Below, piece after piece: positions 13,110 to 26,847 of a DNA stretch of 64,000 nt. This stretch comes from Megalonaias nervosa. Taxonomy: Eukaryota > Mollusca > Bivalvia > Unionida > Unionidae. Numbering within the stretch: position 1 is the first letter of the stretch; each line of letters opens with the position of its first letter. The stretch spans positions 1 through 64,000 of the forward strand of contig JAECUM010000789.1 in assembly GCA_016617855.1 (NCBI GenBank). Reading direction: 5' to 3'. Position numbers and translations under genes: made by a program. The notes under the pieces are model-generated. The model made no database searches and was not told the DNA's origin. It saw only the letters and a list, made by a program, of their open reading frames with translations.

Positions 13110-14268
13110 GTATCTGTTTCTTCTTTGAATATTTACCTATCATAATACCTTAGGAAAACTACTACTACCTTCCCAGGCTAAAACTTTATAGCTAAAAAAG
13201 CTAAAAGTTATCTGCCCACTTAGAGGGCAGTTAGAGTGATCTCCCTTGGATACCGGAATGGGCACCAGATCCCATAAATTATTCAGTTACTGATTCTGTT
13301 CATGCTGAGTAGCATGCTGTCTACAGACAGAGTGGCTTCATGAAATCCATACAAACATTTTGGAAGTTTTCTACTTTAAAGCATGTTGGAGGAGTTCCAT
13401 TTTTGAAGGAAAATATTCTCCATCAATAAAAAGATGGTTTCTGTTCTTTCTATCATTGACAACAAAGTTTCTAACTTTTCAGTGTTACCACTTTGCTGTC
13501 TTCATATACTTGAGCGCTCTTGGTACATACCTGCATGGGTTGTGATGGCCTCCCCTCACATTGTTATGTCTGGTTTTAATAGCTGCTGGTCTGGTGTGTA
13601 ATATAGAAATGACTATAATATTGCTGTATAATTTCTACATGTATTACATTTTGATACCGTTAAATTCTCTATATTATCTAGTCAGTGAGTCCACTTCATA
13701 GTTATATACATGACACTTTACTGATTTTACCTGTATAGAACATCATTTGGCCTTTCCTACAGGTAACATTGTCTTACATTTGAAGTATCCACTTTGTACG
13801 TATCAGCATTGACACTTGTGCTTTTCATGTGCAGACATGGTGTGCACTTAAAAAAAACCCCTCATTTTTATTACTGTATGGTTTCATGCCGGTCGCATTC
13901 TTACAGGTAAGTTTTCTATGAATTGTTTAGTCATAACATCTAATTCATACTTACTATAAATGATTTTACCTATATAGGCAGTCTATTGACCTTTCCTACA
14001 GGTAACTTTTATTAGAATTGATAATTTAGCATCCATTTCGTAGGTATTAATAGTAACACTCTAATACACTACCTGTACAGCCATGTGTGCCCTTGTACAA
14101 GTAATTATCATAGTGTGTAGCTCTAAATGGACACTCCAAAGTTCATAAAGCAAGGTGCATGATGCTGCTCAACACCTGTATACATTGACTGCTCAGATTT
14201 TGGTTTTTCAGATTTAGACCTTGGGCGATACAAGACTGACAGTCACTCTGCATATGAGCTTACTCCAA

Positions 14269-14878
14269 ATGTTATTCTATGAATACATATCAGACTTGCA
14301 TATTATGGACAGAAGTCATAGGCAGCAGTTCTAGTGGTACTAAAGGGGAAGGTACAGAAGGATGCTTTGAGGGATGAAGATGTCATCAGCTTGCATGCAA
14401 GGATTTGAAACCATTTCACATGCTGGAAAGTGAGAGAGATAGCAATAATATTTCTCCTCTTTCCTGTACAAAATCTGCCTGGTCTATGGCTCTGTTGTCA
14501 GGTGATCATTGACTAAGGAAGAATCTACTGTCAATTCCTTTGACAGTCTGGCCAAGTTACTGGCATTTTGGGTGGCTTACATTGTCAGTTATAAGTTCCA
14601 AGTATCTACTGATGCCTTTTTCTTGCAGACACCCTCCCTTGAATTGTAGTTGGCAGTTCTACAAGCTCCATTCACAAGTTTCCATTTGAATCTCACCAGA
14701 CATTCGTGGGAGTCTGTTCTAGAAAGGCCCACATCTTAAACATTAGTGGCTCTCATACCCCGGCCAAGGCTATAACAGCAGCTACAAACTTACAACTGGT
14801 GGAACGGTATACAGCGCTTTCTACCTCCAGATGTTATTCTATGAATACATATCAGACTTGCATATTATGGACAGAAGT
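14269..14878. repeat. 48-bp exact direct repeat
   Basis: The 48 bases at 14269-14316 (beginning ATGTTATTCTATGAATACAT) recur identically at 14831-14878, 562 bp downstream. The sequence between is unrelated to either copy. It probably marks two fragments of one repeat family or a local duplication. Confidence 0.8.
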
Positions 14879-16244
14879 GACCAAGGTACACTCAAAACAT
14901 TAATAATCTAATCTCCTCTTTGATGATCAGGTTGATAGAATCTGCAAACAAGCTACCAATGATGCCTTATCTCCTGCCCTCACAGTTTCAGCTACAGTGG
15001 AGGGATTTGCAAAGCAATCAGCAAAAAGATTGCAGGGACATTCCTAGAACACAGGCCACTGGGAAGCAGTCCTGTTGAATTTACAAATATCAAAAAATCA
15101 GTTCTCCCAAACTAAAGTGGACAAGAGGCAGAGAGAGGGCGATTGTTTTCACCAGCATTTCTCTATGAGACCATCCCTATTTCAGATGACATCATCTTCA
15201 CACACACACACCCCCTTATCACAGATCCTGGTAGCAGGGGGGCTCCAATCTTTCGCTGCTCCTTCGCTTTCTGTTACTCTTTCTCATTCTCTTGTCAACA
15301 AGGACAACAAGGACAACAAGGACACCTCTGATCTTGGAACATTTCAAGCTTTTGGTCACCTAGGTCTGGAATTCAACACTCAAAATAATCAGAGTATGTC
15401 TCCCTCAGGAATAAGAATTGAATTAGCACATTGGTGGCTTCCTTGCTTATACAGAACAATCCACTCACTAGAGAATTCCTTCACCTGCTGGGTTTTGCTC
15501 AATGTGGCAGTGGATATCTAGTCTTAGTTCACCTTTTTGGCTGCCATTACAGTGGTTCTGTGGTCTAAATGGAGGCAGAATTACCTGCGATTGGTGGATT
15601 TGCTAGGTAGTAATAGTTCTCCTGAGGTATTATGATCAGGTGACTATTATCGAAGAAACATATTTTACTAAAAATAAACTTGTTTCCTTGGTTTAATCCT
15701 TAAAATCATTCATGGTTTAGATTTTGCCCATTTGTTGTTGATGCTTCTCTGCAGAATTCTCCTTTAGCAGAATATCCTACACGGTTTTCACAAATGCTGC
15801 CTTTTCACAAAAAGGAATAATGTTAATCATAGAGCTATGCAGGTGACAGAGTGAAGATCTTTTTACAATTCATGTATCATTAATTAACTCAAGTGAAAGA
15901 AATATTTCTTCACACCTTTACAATTTTACTAGTTATTGTTTTGTAATGCACGTGTATGGTGGTAACGTTCTTCAGGTATATTAGTTTCTACAGCTTTGAA
16001 AACTACACATCACCACCAACTTGGACTGGGAACATTGAACAGTATTTTACTTGACTTTTTTTTTTTTGCGATTTCTTCTTCAAATACATTACCCAATCCT
16101 AATATGTTATAAGTCCTTCCAATGCTTTGCATATCCAGCCATCCCAATCACAAAAACACAAGTTCATGATATCTTTTGGCTTATTTTAGACCTAATGTAC
16201 TAAAATTTTGTCTGCTTACTGCACCAGAAGTCTGAGGAGAGTGG

Positions 16245-16493
16245 GGGCCCCGAATGGCCTAGTGGTCTAAAACGCTCACTGTTACGGATCACTGCCATCT
16301 CAGCTCTGTCTGCGTGGGTTCGAGTCTCAGGTTCATCCATTGTGGGTATGCGAGAAAACTTGCCAGTAGCTTCTCGTGGGTTGGTGGTTCTTTCCGGGGT
16401 TTTCCCTGAGTTCTTCCTCTACCATTTATACTGGCCGCCATGTATAGCCTACCTTGTGCTGAAAAGTGGCGTTAAACCCTACAGCAACAACAA
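16245..16493 (+). mobile_element. Full-length tRNA-derived SINE with target duplication
   Basis: The element starts GGGCCCCGAATGGCCTAGTG (box-A-like) and has a box-B-like GGGTTCGAGTCTC. A body containing TTCCGGGGTTTTCCC follows, and it ends in CTACAGCAACAACAAC. It is flanked by CTGAGGAGAGTGG at 16232-16244 and 16494-16506, a 13-bp target duplication. A second copy lies at 37184-37434 and a tail at 891-956, so this family has been active in the genome. Confidence 0.9.
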
Positions 16494-19400
16494 CTGAGGA
16501 GAGTGGTTCCCCCCTTGGATAATGGGATTGGCACCAAATCATTCACCAGTTATAACGTCTGCTCATGCTTTGGCATCACACTTATTTTGAGACCTTACAC
16601 CCTCCTCTCATTTTGTTCTCTTTCTCAAGTCTGTGAGAACCAAGGAGTTTTTTCTCATCATGAGGCAGGTATAGTCCATCTATTCCTTCACTAGATGAAT
16701 GCTTTATTCAATTCTGCGATGAGTAATATAGCGTCAGTTTATTTCTTGATTCTAATGGTTATTAGATTAAATTTCTGTCGTAGTACTCAGCCTTATGAAA
16801 TATCGCTTTTTCCCCGAATTAAGATAATTTCTGTAGTTCTCTACGGCATTTATTTCATTTCTAAGCATCCACTTCACTGTAAGTTTAGTTTGATGCTTGA
16901 TTGATTTTACCTGTAAATGCCATTGTTTTGTTCTCTTTAATTACAAGTAACAGTATGTAGAGTTGGGTGTGTGGCTTGAAAGAAGTTTAAGCTGTCAGAG
17001 GATAATCAACCAACCCGCATTGGTGTATTGGGTGCCAGTTGGATCACTCTTTTGAAATGTGTGCAAGTTGCTCACTAGACAGATGGTCAGTGATCTGGTT
17101 GAAACAATTGACCCAGACCAGTGAGAGAAGTAGAAAATGGTCCAACAAGGATACAAACATGTTCAGCCTTTCCATGATACCTCAGTGGAGAATTTCCTGT
17201 TATATTGCAGTCATTCAAGGCTAGAAAATTGCTGATTTAGAAGAAAGCCCAGCAATCTGTCTCAGGACTTTGCCCACATGTGAACCAGCTTGGAAAACCC
17301 TTTGCACCTACAGGCTGGTACCAGATCTTTCCCTGGATAGTTGATATTATCTGGCCCTGTACTTTATCAACTTAAATTCTGGCATCGTCATGATTTATAC
17401 TGAGCTGACCTGACACTGGATACAGTGTTTGGTCTTCCGAATATATCCAGTCCCTGATGCGCAACACATTTGGTGCCTGTCCCATCCATGATATCCAGTA
17501 TTGGACCAAGGAAGTTAACATTGGTCAGCATCAGCTCAGGCCATTCCATCACCAGTCACATCTCATACAAGTACCAGTTATTGTGATCCCTTTCGCAAAT
17601 GCATGCTAATAATTGTGGGCTATTCTTGATGCCCAGAACTAGTTGTTGGAGATTACCTACTTACAACATGGGCAGACAGACAGCTTAATTTATTGTCCTC
17701 GACAATGTCATGTTGTGTGAGAAAATTTGCATACAATTCCTGCCTCATGTTTATACATATCTTCTGATAGAACTCGTAATTCAAAGTACATTGGGTAATG
17801 TCAATATGTGTTACACAATATTATGACTTTAGACCGATTCTGAAACAAAGAAACTACCTATTCGTGACTTTGCTGTTGCATCACAGTCAAGTATGTGGTT
17901 AATTCAGAGAGAACCTTTGCACGGTGGTGAGAAACTCTGTTTGTTTTGCCTTAAGCCAGTGATGTCACCAGTCGGCTTAGGCTTAGAGACCGGAAAACCT
18001 GACATTATAACATAATCAGTGCTACTACCCCAGACAGTTTTCAAAGAGACCACCGGTATCTAATCAGAACTAAGATAGTTAAATTTTGGGAGGGTTTCTC
18101 ATGCAGCCAGACATTATCCTGTTACATTCATTTTGGAAGAGTCAATACAGTTTTGGATTTGACTAAAGAAACATCATGTACTGCGAGAGTAAATTGGGCA
18201 TGCGTAAAAAAGAGCAGGAAAAAGGAGTTCTAGGAAATTCAGATGATATCTGGAACAAAGGCTTCTGATGAAGCTTTCTGGGTAGGATAGGATGCACCTG
18301 AAGATGAGAGAGAGAAGAAGATGTGGAGAGCACATGAGAATAGGCAGTTGTGTGAAGGCGCAGGGCCGGGAGAATAGGCAGTTGTGTGAAGGTGCAGTAC
18401 CGGAGAACGGGATACAAGGCGGAAATTACAGATGAGTAACATAGAAGGGACACGGTAAGGAAACATTCCCACCTTTAATTTCACGTGATGAAATAACTGG
18501 CAGTTTGAATAGGTCTTTTTATTGATTGAAAGAAATTGCGTTGAAAAATTGTCCTTGTAATTGTTGAATACTGTGATATAGTTTATTAAATTGTCATACT
18601 TTTCCCCTTTATATTTTTATATTTTATACACCTAGACTGTTGGCCTTGCTGTCTGGGGGGTCGGAGGTATTCAATCTTTAATTATCCATCCTTCTCCGGT
18701 GTTAGTAATAATTTCATAGGGGGCATGTGACAAATAACCTGATTCCTCCATTCAGCCCTATACACAATCACATGAGGCTTTTCTTTTACCCAACACATTA
18801 GACATCAAAAATGGACAGTCAGAAGCACCTTCTCTTCTACTAGAACCCACAATGTCTGTGCCTTTATGGAGGAAGTTTTCCAGTTACTACCTCCGGAGTT
18901 ATGTCCTCCTGCTCTTTTAATGTCCACCAATAGAATTCCCACATACCATGAAAGACTAGCCTTCCTTCAAGTATTTACCTCAGACTGGTTGCATTTTAAA
19001 CATTTTGTATTGCTTTCATAGGTAGCTTTAAGACCCAAGCATTAACAGGCCTCTCTAGTATTAATAGTTATTCCAGTTGAATTTCACTCTGGTCTTTTAC
19101 AAAACTGACTCTCTGGTTTTAGTATCAACATCTCAGTCATTGACAGAGATATTGCAATGTTGGGCATGTTGAAGCTGTCTTCAGTATGCATGGACAGGAA
19201 GCCATTCCAATACATGGACGAGCAAGTTCACAATATTTTCACTATTGGTTCCATGTTTAGTCTATGTAGTGGTCTTTCAATAAATGAGCTTAGTCTAAAG
19301 TTGGTCAGTGAGACCTCTTCAGACATATGTCTTGGTCATGGGTGAAATGCTGAACAGAACATCTTTGTATTCTCTTTCCAGTTCAATAGCTGATAGAGAG

Positions 19401-19904
19401 ATGCTTTCCTAACCATATCTGTGCTGCTCAAAGGTCACCATGAGGCAGTCTCAGGATCCTCTCCCAATCTCCTGTTCCATGGCCACATAAAGATCAAGAA
19501 ATACATAGCTGAGTAGGCGAGCCTCACTTAGGCCTAGTGACCCAGTGCCCGACAAATTCATTTCAAATGTGACCAGTGATCTAGGAAGGACCTCTCTATG
19601 ACACTCTTAATAACTAAAACATCCTCCAAACCTTACTGCTAAGCAAGGACCCAGATTTCTAGAACAAGAGAAAGCAGAGTTCAGTGAGTCACTGACCAAT
19701 TTCAGCCCAGTTCTTCCTGACAGCCTACTTCCCTCAGCAAATGAGGTCATGTTCATGTTGCCTTTTTCCACCATCCTGGTGGGAAGTAAAACATTTAACA
19801 ATGACCCATACAAGGCATACATCTTTCAGCTAGAAATAGACTATTCTACAGAAAAAGTTGAGAGAAATCATTTGCAAAACAAATTGACTGGCATTCTTTT
19901 CATC

Positions 19905-20480
19905 ATCATTCCCCTTTGTTCCCTCTAGAATATAGGGCATTCACTGCATCTCTCCATTTGTCAGTGGTCTGGGGCTATCTTTTGCCTCCCTTCAGGATAT
20001 GAGTTCTGTGTTCTTTGGCAGGTCATGACTGGTCATCCTCTTCTGTGTTTGCTTTGAGGGTTCCAATCCAGGACATGGTGAACAATGTTCGGCTGGTCTC
20101 TCTGCAGGGTATGTCCAATTCATCTCCACTTGCATTCCTTACTGGTGTTGGATATGAATTTTTGTTATGTTCTCAGCCATAATTCCTGGTTGGGGCTTCA
20201 GTCTGATGCACAGAATATGTCAGAGACAAGTACTGATGAAGACCTGCAGCATATGTTCCATGTTCTTTTTGTGTCATCAGGTCCCTACCCTATAGAGTAG
20301 CACTGATTTGACATTGGAGTTAAACAGTGTAAGCTTTGTTTCCAGGACAATGGTATCATTCCACCAGACTGGTCTGACAGTGGTAAATCAAGGCATGCCA
20401 TGGCAATTCTGGACTTGACATCTGTTTCTCCGGACTTTTTCAGGGGTCAAGCTAGACTTGAATTTTAGGGAGAAGTGACT
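19905..20480 (-). pseudogene. LINE C-terminal fragment (degenerate)
   Basis: Read on the - strand, this shows pieces typical of the C-terminal part of a non-LTR retrotransposon polyprotein: DVKSRIAMA, NQCYSIG, LQVFINTCLRHI, and a degraded PxxRPLT-like tail, with stops and frame changes. It is collinear with the fragments at 23371 and 25440, which carry earlier parts of the same protein on the same strand. It is most simply the 3' end of one interrupted LINE. Confidence 0.65.
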
Positions 20481-20527
20481 TCTCCTTTTGGACAGAACAG
20501 GGAGAAGTGGGAGCAAAGCAAGAAATG

Positions 20528-20528
<1 letters not shown>

Positions 20529-20590
<62 letters not shown>
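20529..20590. repeat. TA dinucleotide tract
   Basis: An uninterrupted (TA)n of about 60 bp directly precedes the palindromic MITE at 20594. It may be where the MITE inserted. Confidence 0.95.
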
Positions 20591-20593
<3 letters not shown>

Positions 20594-20727
20594 GGATTAA
20601 ATGATAATGGTTGGTTATTTATTGATGTGTAAATTGTACCTAATCACTCACAAAGAACCTTATTTACTTTGTGAGTGATTAGGTAAAATTTACACATCAG
20701 TAAATAACCAACCATGATTATTTGATC
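20594..20727. mobile_element. Palindromic MITE plus partial third copy
   Basis: The arms at 20594-20655 and 20667-20727 are near-perfect inverted repeats (GGATTAAATGATAATGG... against ...CATGATTATTTGATC) around an 11-bp loop. A further partial copy of the right arm follows to about 20816, ending near TAATCC. The structure is a fold-back or MITE with TAATC-type ends. No coding frame is present. Confidence 0.75.
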
Positions 20728-22499
20728 TTTATGTCAACTTTGTGAGTGATAAGGTAAAATTTACACATAGATACCATAGATTACCCAACCATGATAATTT
20801 AATCCTTATAATTCCAGTTTAGTTCCTTTCTGTCATCATATCAGCAGATTTCATCAACAGAAAGTAACTTTTAGGTAGCTCGAAGTTTTCATTCATTAGC
20901 CTCTTCACTGCAGCTGAATAGTACATAGCTCGATCTTTGCTAGCCAAGAGTCATTGAATTTTTATCTAGTAATATAGGGTAGAGTGTTAGACTGGGTCAT
21001 GCCAGTCATATAAGGAGCTTGTTAATATCAATAGTTTCTTATATACAAGTTTGATGCTAAACCAGGCTATTCCTTTTTTCTAGCATTATGCTTGCATATG
21101 GCACGTGTTGTTATAGCATTTGTTGTTCTTGCTTTCTAAGAATTTCGATCTTTCAAAAGCAAAATCATGTCCATTTTAAGTGAGATCCCGTGCTTGACAT
21201 ATGACCCTGACCTTGAATAACAGCTGGTGAAACATTGTTGAAGTAAAATGCAATGATTTCTCAACACTGGCTTGTAAAGCCTGCCATACAATTTCTTTGA
21301 TAAAATGGGTGAGTGTTGGAATGCAGGAATGACTGCAATTACATTGTGTTAACTTCTAATGGGTGATTTTAATGAGAGGGTTGTACATTTTGGTCGGAAG
21401 TCACAAAGGTGGGTGGATAGTGCTTGTTATTATTATGGTGTAAGATGTTGGTATAGATAAAGCTTCACATAAAATTATCTGATATCTAGGAACCAAAATA
21501 GTCCACAGAATTTACTGATATATGAAAAAATTATTGATCAATATCACATGACCATTTGTATCTAATCAAATTGCAGAAACTTCGGTCCATTCATTGGAAT
21601 TATATATATGTGTGTGTGTTTTCTTTCTCTTATTTTAATTTTCATAGTTTAAGCGGTACTTATTTTCAAAAATTGTTATACGTTTATTATCAAAACATTT
21701 TATATGTGTATACAGCTTATTTTATTCATACCCATTGTAGTCATACTTGTCTGTTTGGATTGAGATACATGCAGTGAATTTTGGCCACATGACGTAAAAG
21801 AGCACAACTGAAACTATACATTGTAATTAATTTAACTGATAGGTGTGACGAGATTAGAATCTTGTAATTGTAAGACACTAAAAATGCTTAATGAACTACT
21901 ACTTCTGTATAAAATTGCAGTCAAAAAGATTTCTAAACTCCTTTGAAACAACTCCTGTAACATGTACATAGGAGCAAATGCACAAGTGACTTCATACCAT
22001 ACTGTTTGCCATAATTTCATTGTTGCAGATAAAACATTACTGTAACTCTTCAAGGACAGCACACTGAAGCATTAAAGTCGATATATGACTGAATTGACAC
22101 AACCAAGAACATGTATTGTGCCATTGTGCATCTATTTTTAGAAAAAGGGATTTTCTTGATATAACCACTCACTTTCTAGCTTTATTACAGCAATCCATTA
22201 TTAGGACTGCAAATTTACGGTTTTATTATTTACCTACATACTGGTAGCAATGACATACATTGGTCAAATAGTATTTGCTTTACCCTCTTATTGTATTTTG
22301 CACAAGAATGAATGACAGTAAACAACCTTGAACTTAACGTTCTTTTGAATTCCACAACATAGCACTTGTCTCATATATTTCTGACCTACATGATTAAATA
22401 TTTAGGCTAAATCTTCTGTCACATATTATTTAGACTTTGCTTTCATTGAATTATATATATTCTTTAATCTATTTACCCAATTATTTACAAAAACAGACA

Positions 22500-22795
22500 C
22501 TGCTTTGGTGACCTAATGGTTAGAGCATCTGCCTTGGATGCTGGAGGTCATGCGTTCGAACCCTTGCCAAGTCATACAAAAGACTTTTAAAACTGGTACT
22601 AACAGCTGCCTCGCTTTCTGAGACACTCAGCATTAAGAGGTTAGTGTTAGGACTGGTCGACCTGTTGTCAGGATAATGTGACTGGGTTGGACATGATGCT
22701 ACATGTCTGCGGCATGGTGACTGAGTGATAGACATTCACTATAAACTGCCACACTGCAGACATTATAGTGATATGACTGAAAAATTGTTAAAGCT
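22500..22795 (+). mobile_element. tRNA-derived SINE (third family)
   Basis: The head is strongly tRNA-like: TGACCTAATGGTTAGAGCAT, an anticodon-like arm around CTGCCTTGGATGCTGGAGG, then GCGTTCGAACCC as box B. A body of about 200 bp and an A-rich tail follow. The body shows it is a SINE and not a functional tRNA gene: there is no acceptor-stem pairing and no short terminator after the T arm. Confidence 0.7.
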
Positions 22796-23370
22796 ACATT
22801 AAAAATCCAAATCACACATGCACTTACAGTTTTAAACTGATTTTATAAAGAAAATAATGCAAACACAGCAGATGAAGTCATCATCAAAAAAATTAAATTA
22901 GAAAGTGGTCTTCACTCATTATATTCTTAAAAAACAAATTACTATTTACATATTGATATTTAAATTTCCAAACAGAAATTGGTATATTTTCATCCTCAAA
23001 TAGTACAGTAGGCCTAACGTAAAGTAATAAAGCAGTGATATCTGGCTTGGGACAGGGCTAATGTCAGTTAGCTATTAAAACACGTTTGTGAATGTGCACG
23101 AATTTGTTTGTGGGAGTAATTGATATCAAAACTGCATAAATACATTTTGCCTTGGGCTACAACACAACACTCAGAACTTACTGGCTATAGTGAGGTAGCA
23201 TCTCAAAAGTAATAAAATACAGTCATTTTGCATCCCCAGAAAAGCACAGCAAAATCATTTTTGCTTTTCTAACAGAAAAAGGCAAAGTTTACATTTTTCA
23301 GGCTACTTAGTCGCCCACTTTGCCTGGTAGCACAACCCCTGCTTGTTCATAATTAAGGCAAGGTATGTCA

Positions 23371-23565
23371 ACATTCTCAATGACTCGTCACTAAGAGAAC
23401 AGGTGCTTCCTGGTTTATATTGACTTGCAGGCATTTGGTCTTATTGACATTGATCTCCAGGCTGGTAGTTTGGGCTACAGTATGTAGGCTCTGTTTTTAA
23501 TTGCATGTGCTTGTGTGTGGCAGATGTCCAGTATCATCTGCAAAGTCTAGATCTTCCAGTGTTCG
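23371..23565 (-). pseudogene. LINE reverse-transcriptase fragment with FADD box
   Basis: The - strand reads LEDLDFADDTGHL, then an in-frame stop, then TSLEINVNKTKCLQVN. This is the catalytic [FY]xDD region of a non-LTR reverse transcriptase and the following segment. It lies between the two other LINE pieces in the expected order, separated from the upstream piece by about 1.9 kb of unrelated sequence. Confidence 0.8.
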
Positions 23566-25439
23566 GATCAAGGTCCACTAAATTGTAACACCCCATGTAT
23601 TATATCAAAACAACCGGAGTTCAGGACTTAAATGATCTAATAATAATAAAGGTGAGATAGAGCATGCCTTTCAGTATAGCATAGTGACTGTTACATCAAC
23701 ACAGTGTTTGCAACAACATTATCAACTTTTGATAATATAGAGCAGATTTGTTCATCTAGATGCCAAAAGACAACGATATAATACACCATGTTATGGTGAA
23801 ATTAATTATATTATTTAATTCATATGCATAATAACAGCTAATTTATTAGATTGACAGTAATACATTCTGACATAGTAGCATGATCTCTCAATGGAAAATT
23901 CATTTCAGTGCTGGTGTACTAGGGTAGTCGGGTGGGAGATATGCAAGCTTTGTACAGAATTAGTACATAATAATTATAAGGCATTTAAATTTAGTGGCAA
24001 TATGCAATAATTCTACTTAAAATTTCTCATAACAATTTGATTTAGTTTTGGGATTTCATAGTGTTAAAGTTAATATTGGTTATGTGAAAAATAATTGATG
24101 AATTTTTATTGGATTTTGAATATATTGCCAAAATTCTTTTCTACTTAGATGTTCATACTTTGTCCCACTGACAGCTATCTACCACTGCACAGTCTGCACT
24201 CATATTTGTAGGCTCCTATTCACATCACGTGACCTTAGTTAGCCAATCAAAGCTTGACCTTCTCAAGGATGGCCATGCTGGTAACCAAGTCAACTATTCA
24301 AACTGCATGGGAAATTGCATCTGAATACAAAATTTAGACAGAATTAAGTTATTCTCTCAGTGTCTGTGGTGTGTGTTTTTATTTTTAATCGTATTTGTAT
24401 ATTCATGCCTATGATTCTGTAGAACTGAACAAAATGGACAAGCAAATTTCAATGCAAATCGATTGAGAGTGCAATATACTGATGATGCAGTGTGTTACAA
24501 CTATGGTTCGAAATAGTCCCTATCAAATGCATACTATTTTGCACATTAAAAAAACAAGTTCTACATAGCCAAGAATTTACAATAATGAACAGTAACACTG
24601 GTATTGTTGAAACAAAACTCTGACAAATGAATGTGATTCTCTGGCTGGGCACATTGATTCTATCACTATCCTGCATCTCGCTGTTTCGGTAACAAAACTC
24701 CATTGGATGGTTGAAGTCACTAATATATGGACTGACATCATATTTCTGGCTTTGATATTCCAAATTTCAGAAAGTTAAGACAATTCATTTCCTAAACTAT
24801 TCATGGGAAATTCCAGCATGACACACACCTGATCAAACTTGGAAATGAATAGGGCACAAAAACTGCTAACATGTGAACTTCTTTTCACATAATGTTGATC
24901 TCCTGGGGCTTGTAGAGTTGATTATATTAGATGAATTCCTTGACAAATTCATCAATACTCATGACAACAGCGTGACATTATGAAAACCAGAACAAGGTTT
25001 CATACTCCTACTTATTATAAAACACAGAGTACACATCCAGAATGCAGATAGCAATCTAATTGATGGTGGATGGGGGGCATACATACATGAATGAAAGAAG
25101 CACTTGACACATGGTAGATGTTTTCAGTGACAGATGAAATGAGGTGATGAAAAATGCTAGTCTTGTAGGTCAAACATCATCTCACACCCAACATTTAACG
25201 TCCAATAATCTTGGCACATTGAGTGGACAGTGTTTGTGCATGCAAAGCTCCATTCATCATACCATAAAGGTATTAAGACTGTAGTGAACTGCATCGTGTT
25301 TTTTCTGACTTTGTTTCTCTTTTTTATTATTATCATTATTATTATTATTGTTATTTTTATTATTATTGGAAAGGGAATGTAGTTCTTAAGTGTCTAGTAT
25401 TCTGGTTTGTTGAGTTAGGTATTACAATATGCCACATGG

Positions 25440-26514
25440 TTGGTCCATTGCCATCCTCATCAAAAAGTCTCTCACTATTGAGAAGATGATTGGTGAAAGT
25501 AAGTATCCTTGCCGGACGCCAGTGTCAGCAGAGAAAGAAGGGGACAAGTCTGTGTTGTGTATGACATGACAGGTCATGTCTTTATAGAGGCACTGGATAA
25601 TCCTGACAATCTAATCTGTGAGGTTGTTGTACCCTCAGTATTTTCCAGATGGTGCTTCTGTCAATCATATCAAATGCTGCCCTGAAGTCTACAAAATTTA
25701 AATACTGGGATGACTGCCATTCTACATACTGTTCAGTGATAATGTGGAATGTTGCAATTTGGTGTGTACATGACCTCCACACATGAAAACATGCTTGTAC
25801 TTCACTCAGCCTGGAATATACTGCAGACCTGGTCCTCTCCAAATTCAGCTTTGTGAGAATCTTGCTTGATAGGGTTAGGAGATGAATACCTCTCCAGTTC
25901 TGGCAGTCACGAAGGTCTCATTTCTTGGAACTTTTGACAATGTAGCCTTTCTTCCAATCTTGCAGAACCTCTTTGATATTTTTTGTAAACGGTCAATCAA
26001 AGTGTTTGCTGTAATTGTGGCATCTGCTTTTAAGGCATCTGGTGGGACGTTGTTCAGGTCATGGGGCATACCCTTTATTTTTCTGAGTGCCAGTTTGACC
26101 TCTTCCTTTATAACGGGCCCAGTGTTGACATTCAGATCCTCTCCCTCATCTATTTTTTACACGTATGCCCCTGAGCAGGCTGCTGAAATGTTCCTTTCTC
26201 CTGCTGAGCAGTTCTGCTGATCTGCTTAGGATATTTCCATCACTTCTGCATACAGACTTATTTGAGTTGGTTTTCCTCCCTGATAGTTGCAAGTTTCCAC
26301 TTATTTTTCTGTGTGCTCTTCTTGACCTCCTTATTCTTTGTCTTGTAATAGTAAAAATAGTGCATTTTTTTATCACCGTAAATAACCACAGGTCTGACAG
26401 CCTTAGATGTTTCAATCTTTCTAACAATATTTGGTGTAAGAACTTCATTTTTGTATGAGGAAGCATGTGGTATTGTTTGTGTTCATCCATCCCATCATGT
26501 GAAGTTCTGTCCAA
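25440..26514 (-). pseudogene. LINE reverse-transcriptase N-terminal and finger fragment
   Basis: On the - strand, QACFHVWRSCTHQI, LNFVDFRAAFDMIDRSTIWKIL and, in another frame, TGVRQGYLLSPIIFSI follow in the order of RT motifs in LINEs (the last is the conserved RQGC-LSP box). The upstream 26146-26514 part is Arg/Lys-rich, like the linker before RT. There are several stops and shifts, so it is not functional. It lies in intron 2 in antisense to the carrier gene. Confidence 0.8.
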
Positions 26515-26847
26515 TCAAAATTTTATTTTTCACTAACATATTTTAAATGCTGCATGAATTGAAATCTTGTTTGGTATGAGGCTTGAAATAATTAATACAT
26601 CTGTTGTTTTAATTTTACCATTTACAGCCAGATTTGATAGAATTAGGGCCCCTGTTTTCCTCAGTACTTTGCCCTTCAGTTTAATTATTTCAGCAGGTGC
26701 ATGTGTGTCATATGGACACACTTCTAGTTAAAAATAAAGAAGATTGTTAATAAGTTAATTCTTTAAGTTTTATCGTCACACAGTTTTTCTTGCTCTTTCC
26801 CATAAATCCAATAGCCTTGAGTAATTGTGATTGTATTACATTTTCAG

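Larger units (their letters stand above)
13110..26847 (+). other. Intron 2 of the carrier gene (13.7 kb)
   Basis: The intron runs from GTATCT to TTTTCAG. It contains two SINEs (16245-16493, 22500-22795), a palindromic MITE (20594), a TA tract and three antisense LINE fragments. The stretch 13110-16230 and much of 16507-19900 look repeat-derived: a 48-bp sequence recurs at 14269 and 14831, and a phrase near GGGATTGGCACCAAATC recurs at 13255 and 16525. I cannot assign a family. 20817-22499 and 23611-25439 show nothing I can support. Confidence 0.75.

Noticed and set aside
15075..15521. 148-codon open frame as a host gene
   Set aside because: Composition is ordinary non-coding, with a short ACAAGG repeat, and no recognisable domain or splice structure.
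22500..22580. Possible tRNA gene
   Set aside because: The box A and box B match is good, but the acceptor stem does not pair and the sequence continues into a SINE body. I took the tRNA-like heads at 11214, 16245, 37184 and 59575 the same way.
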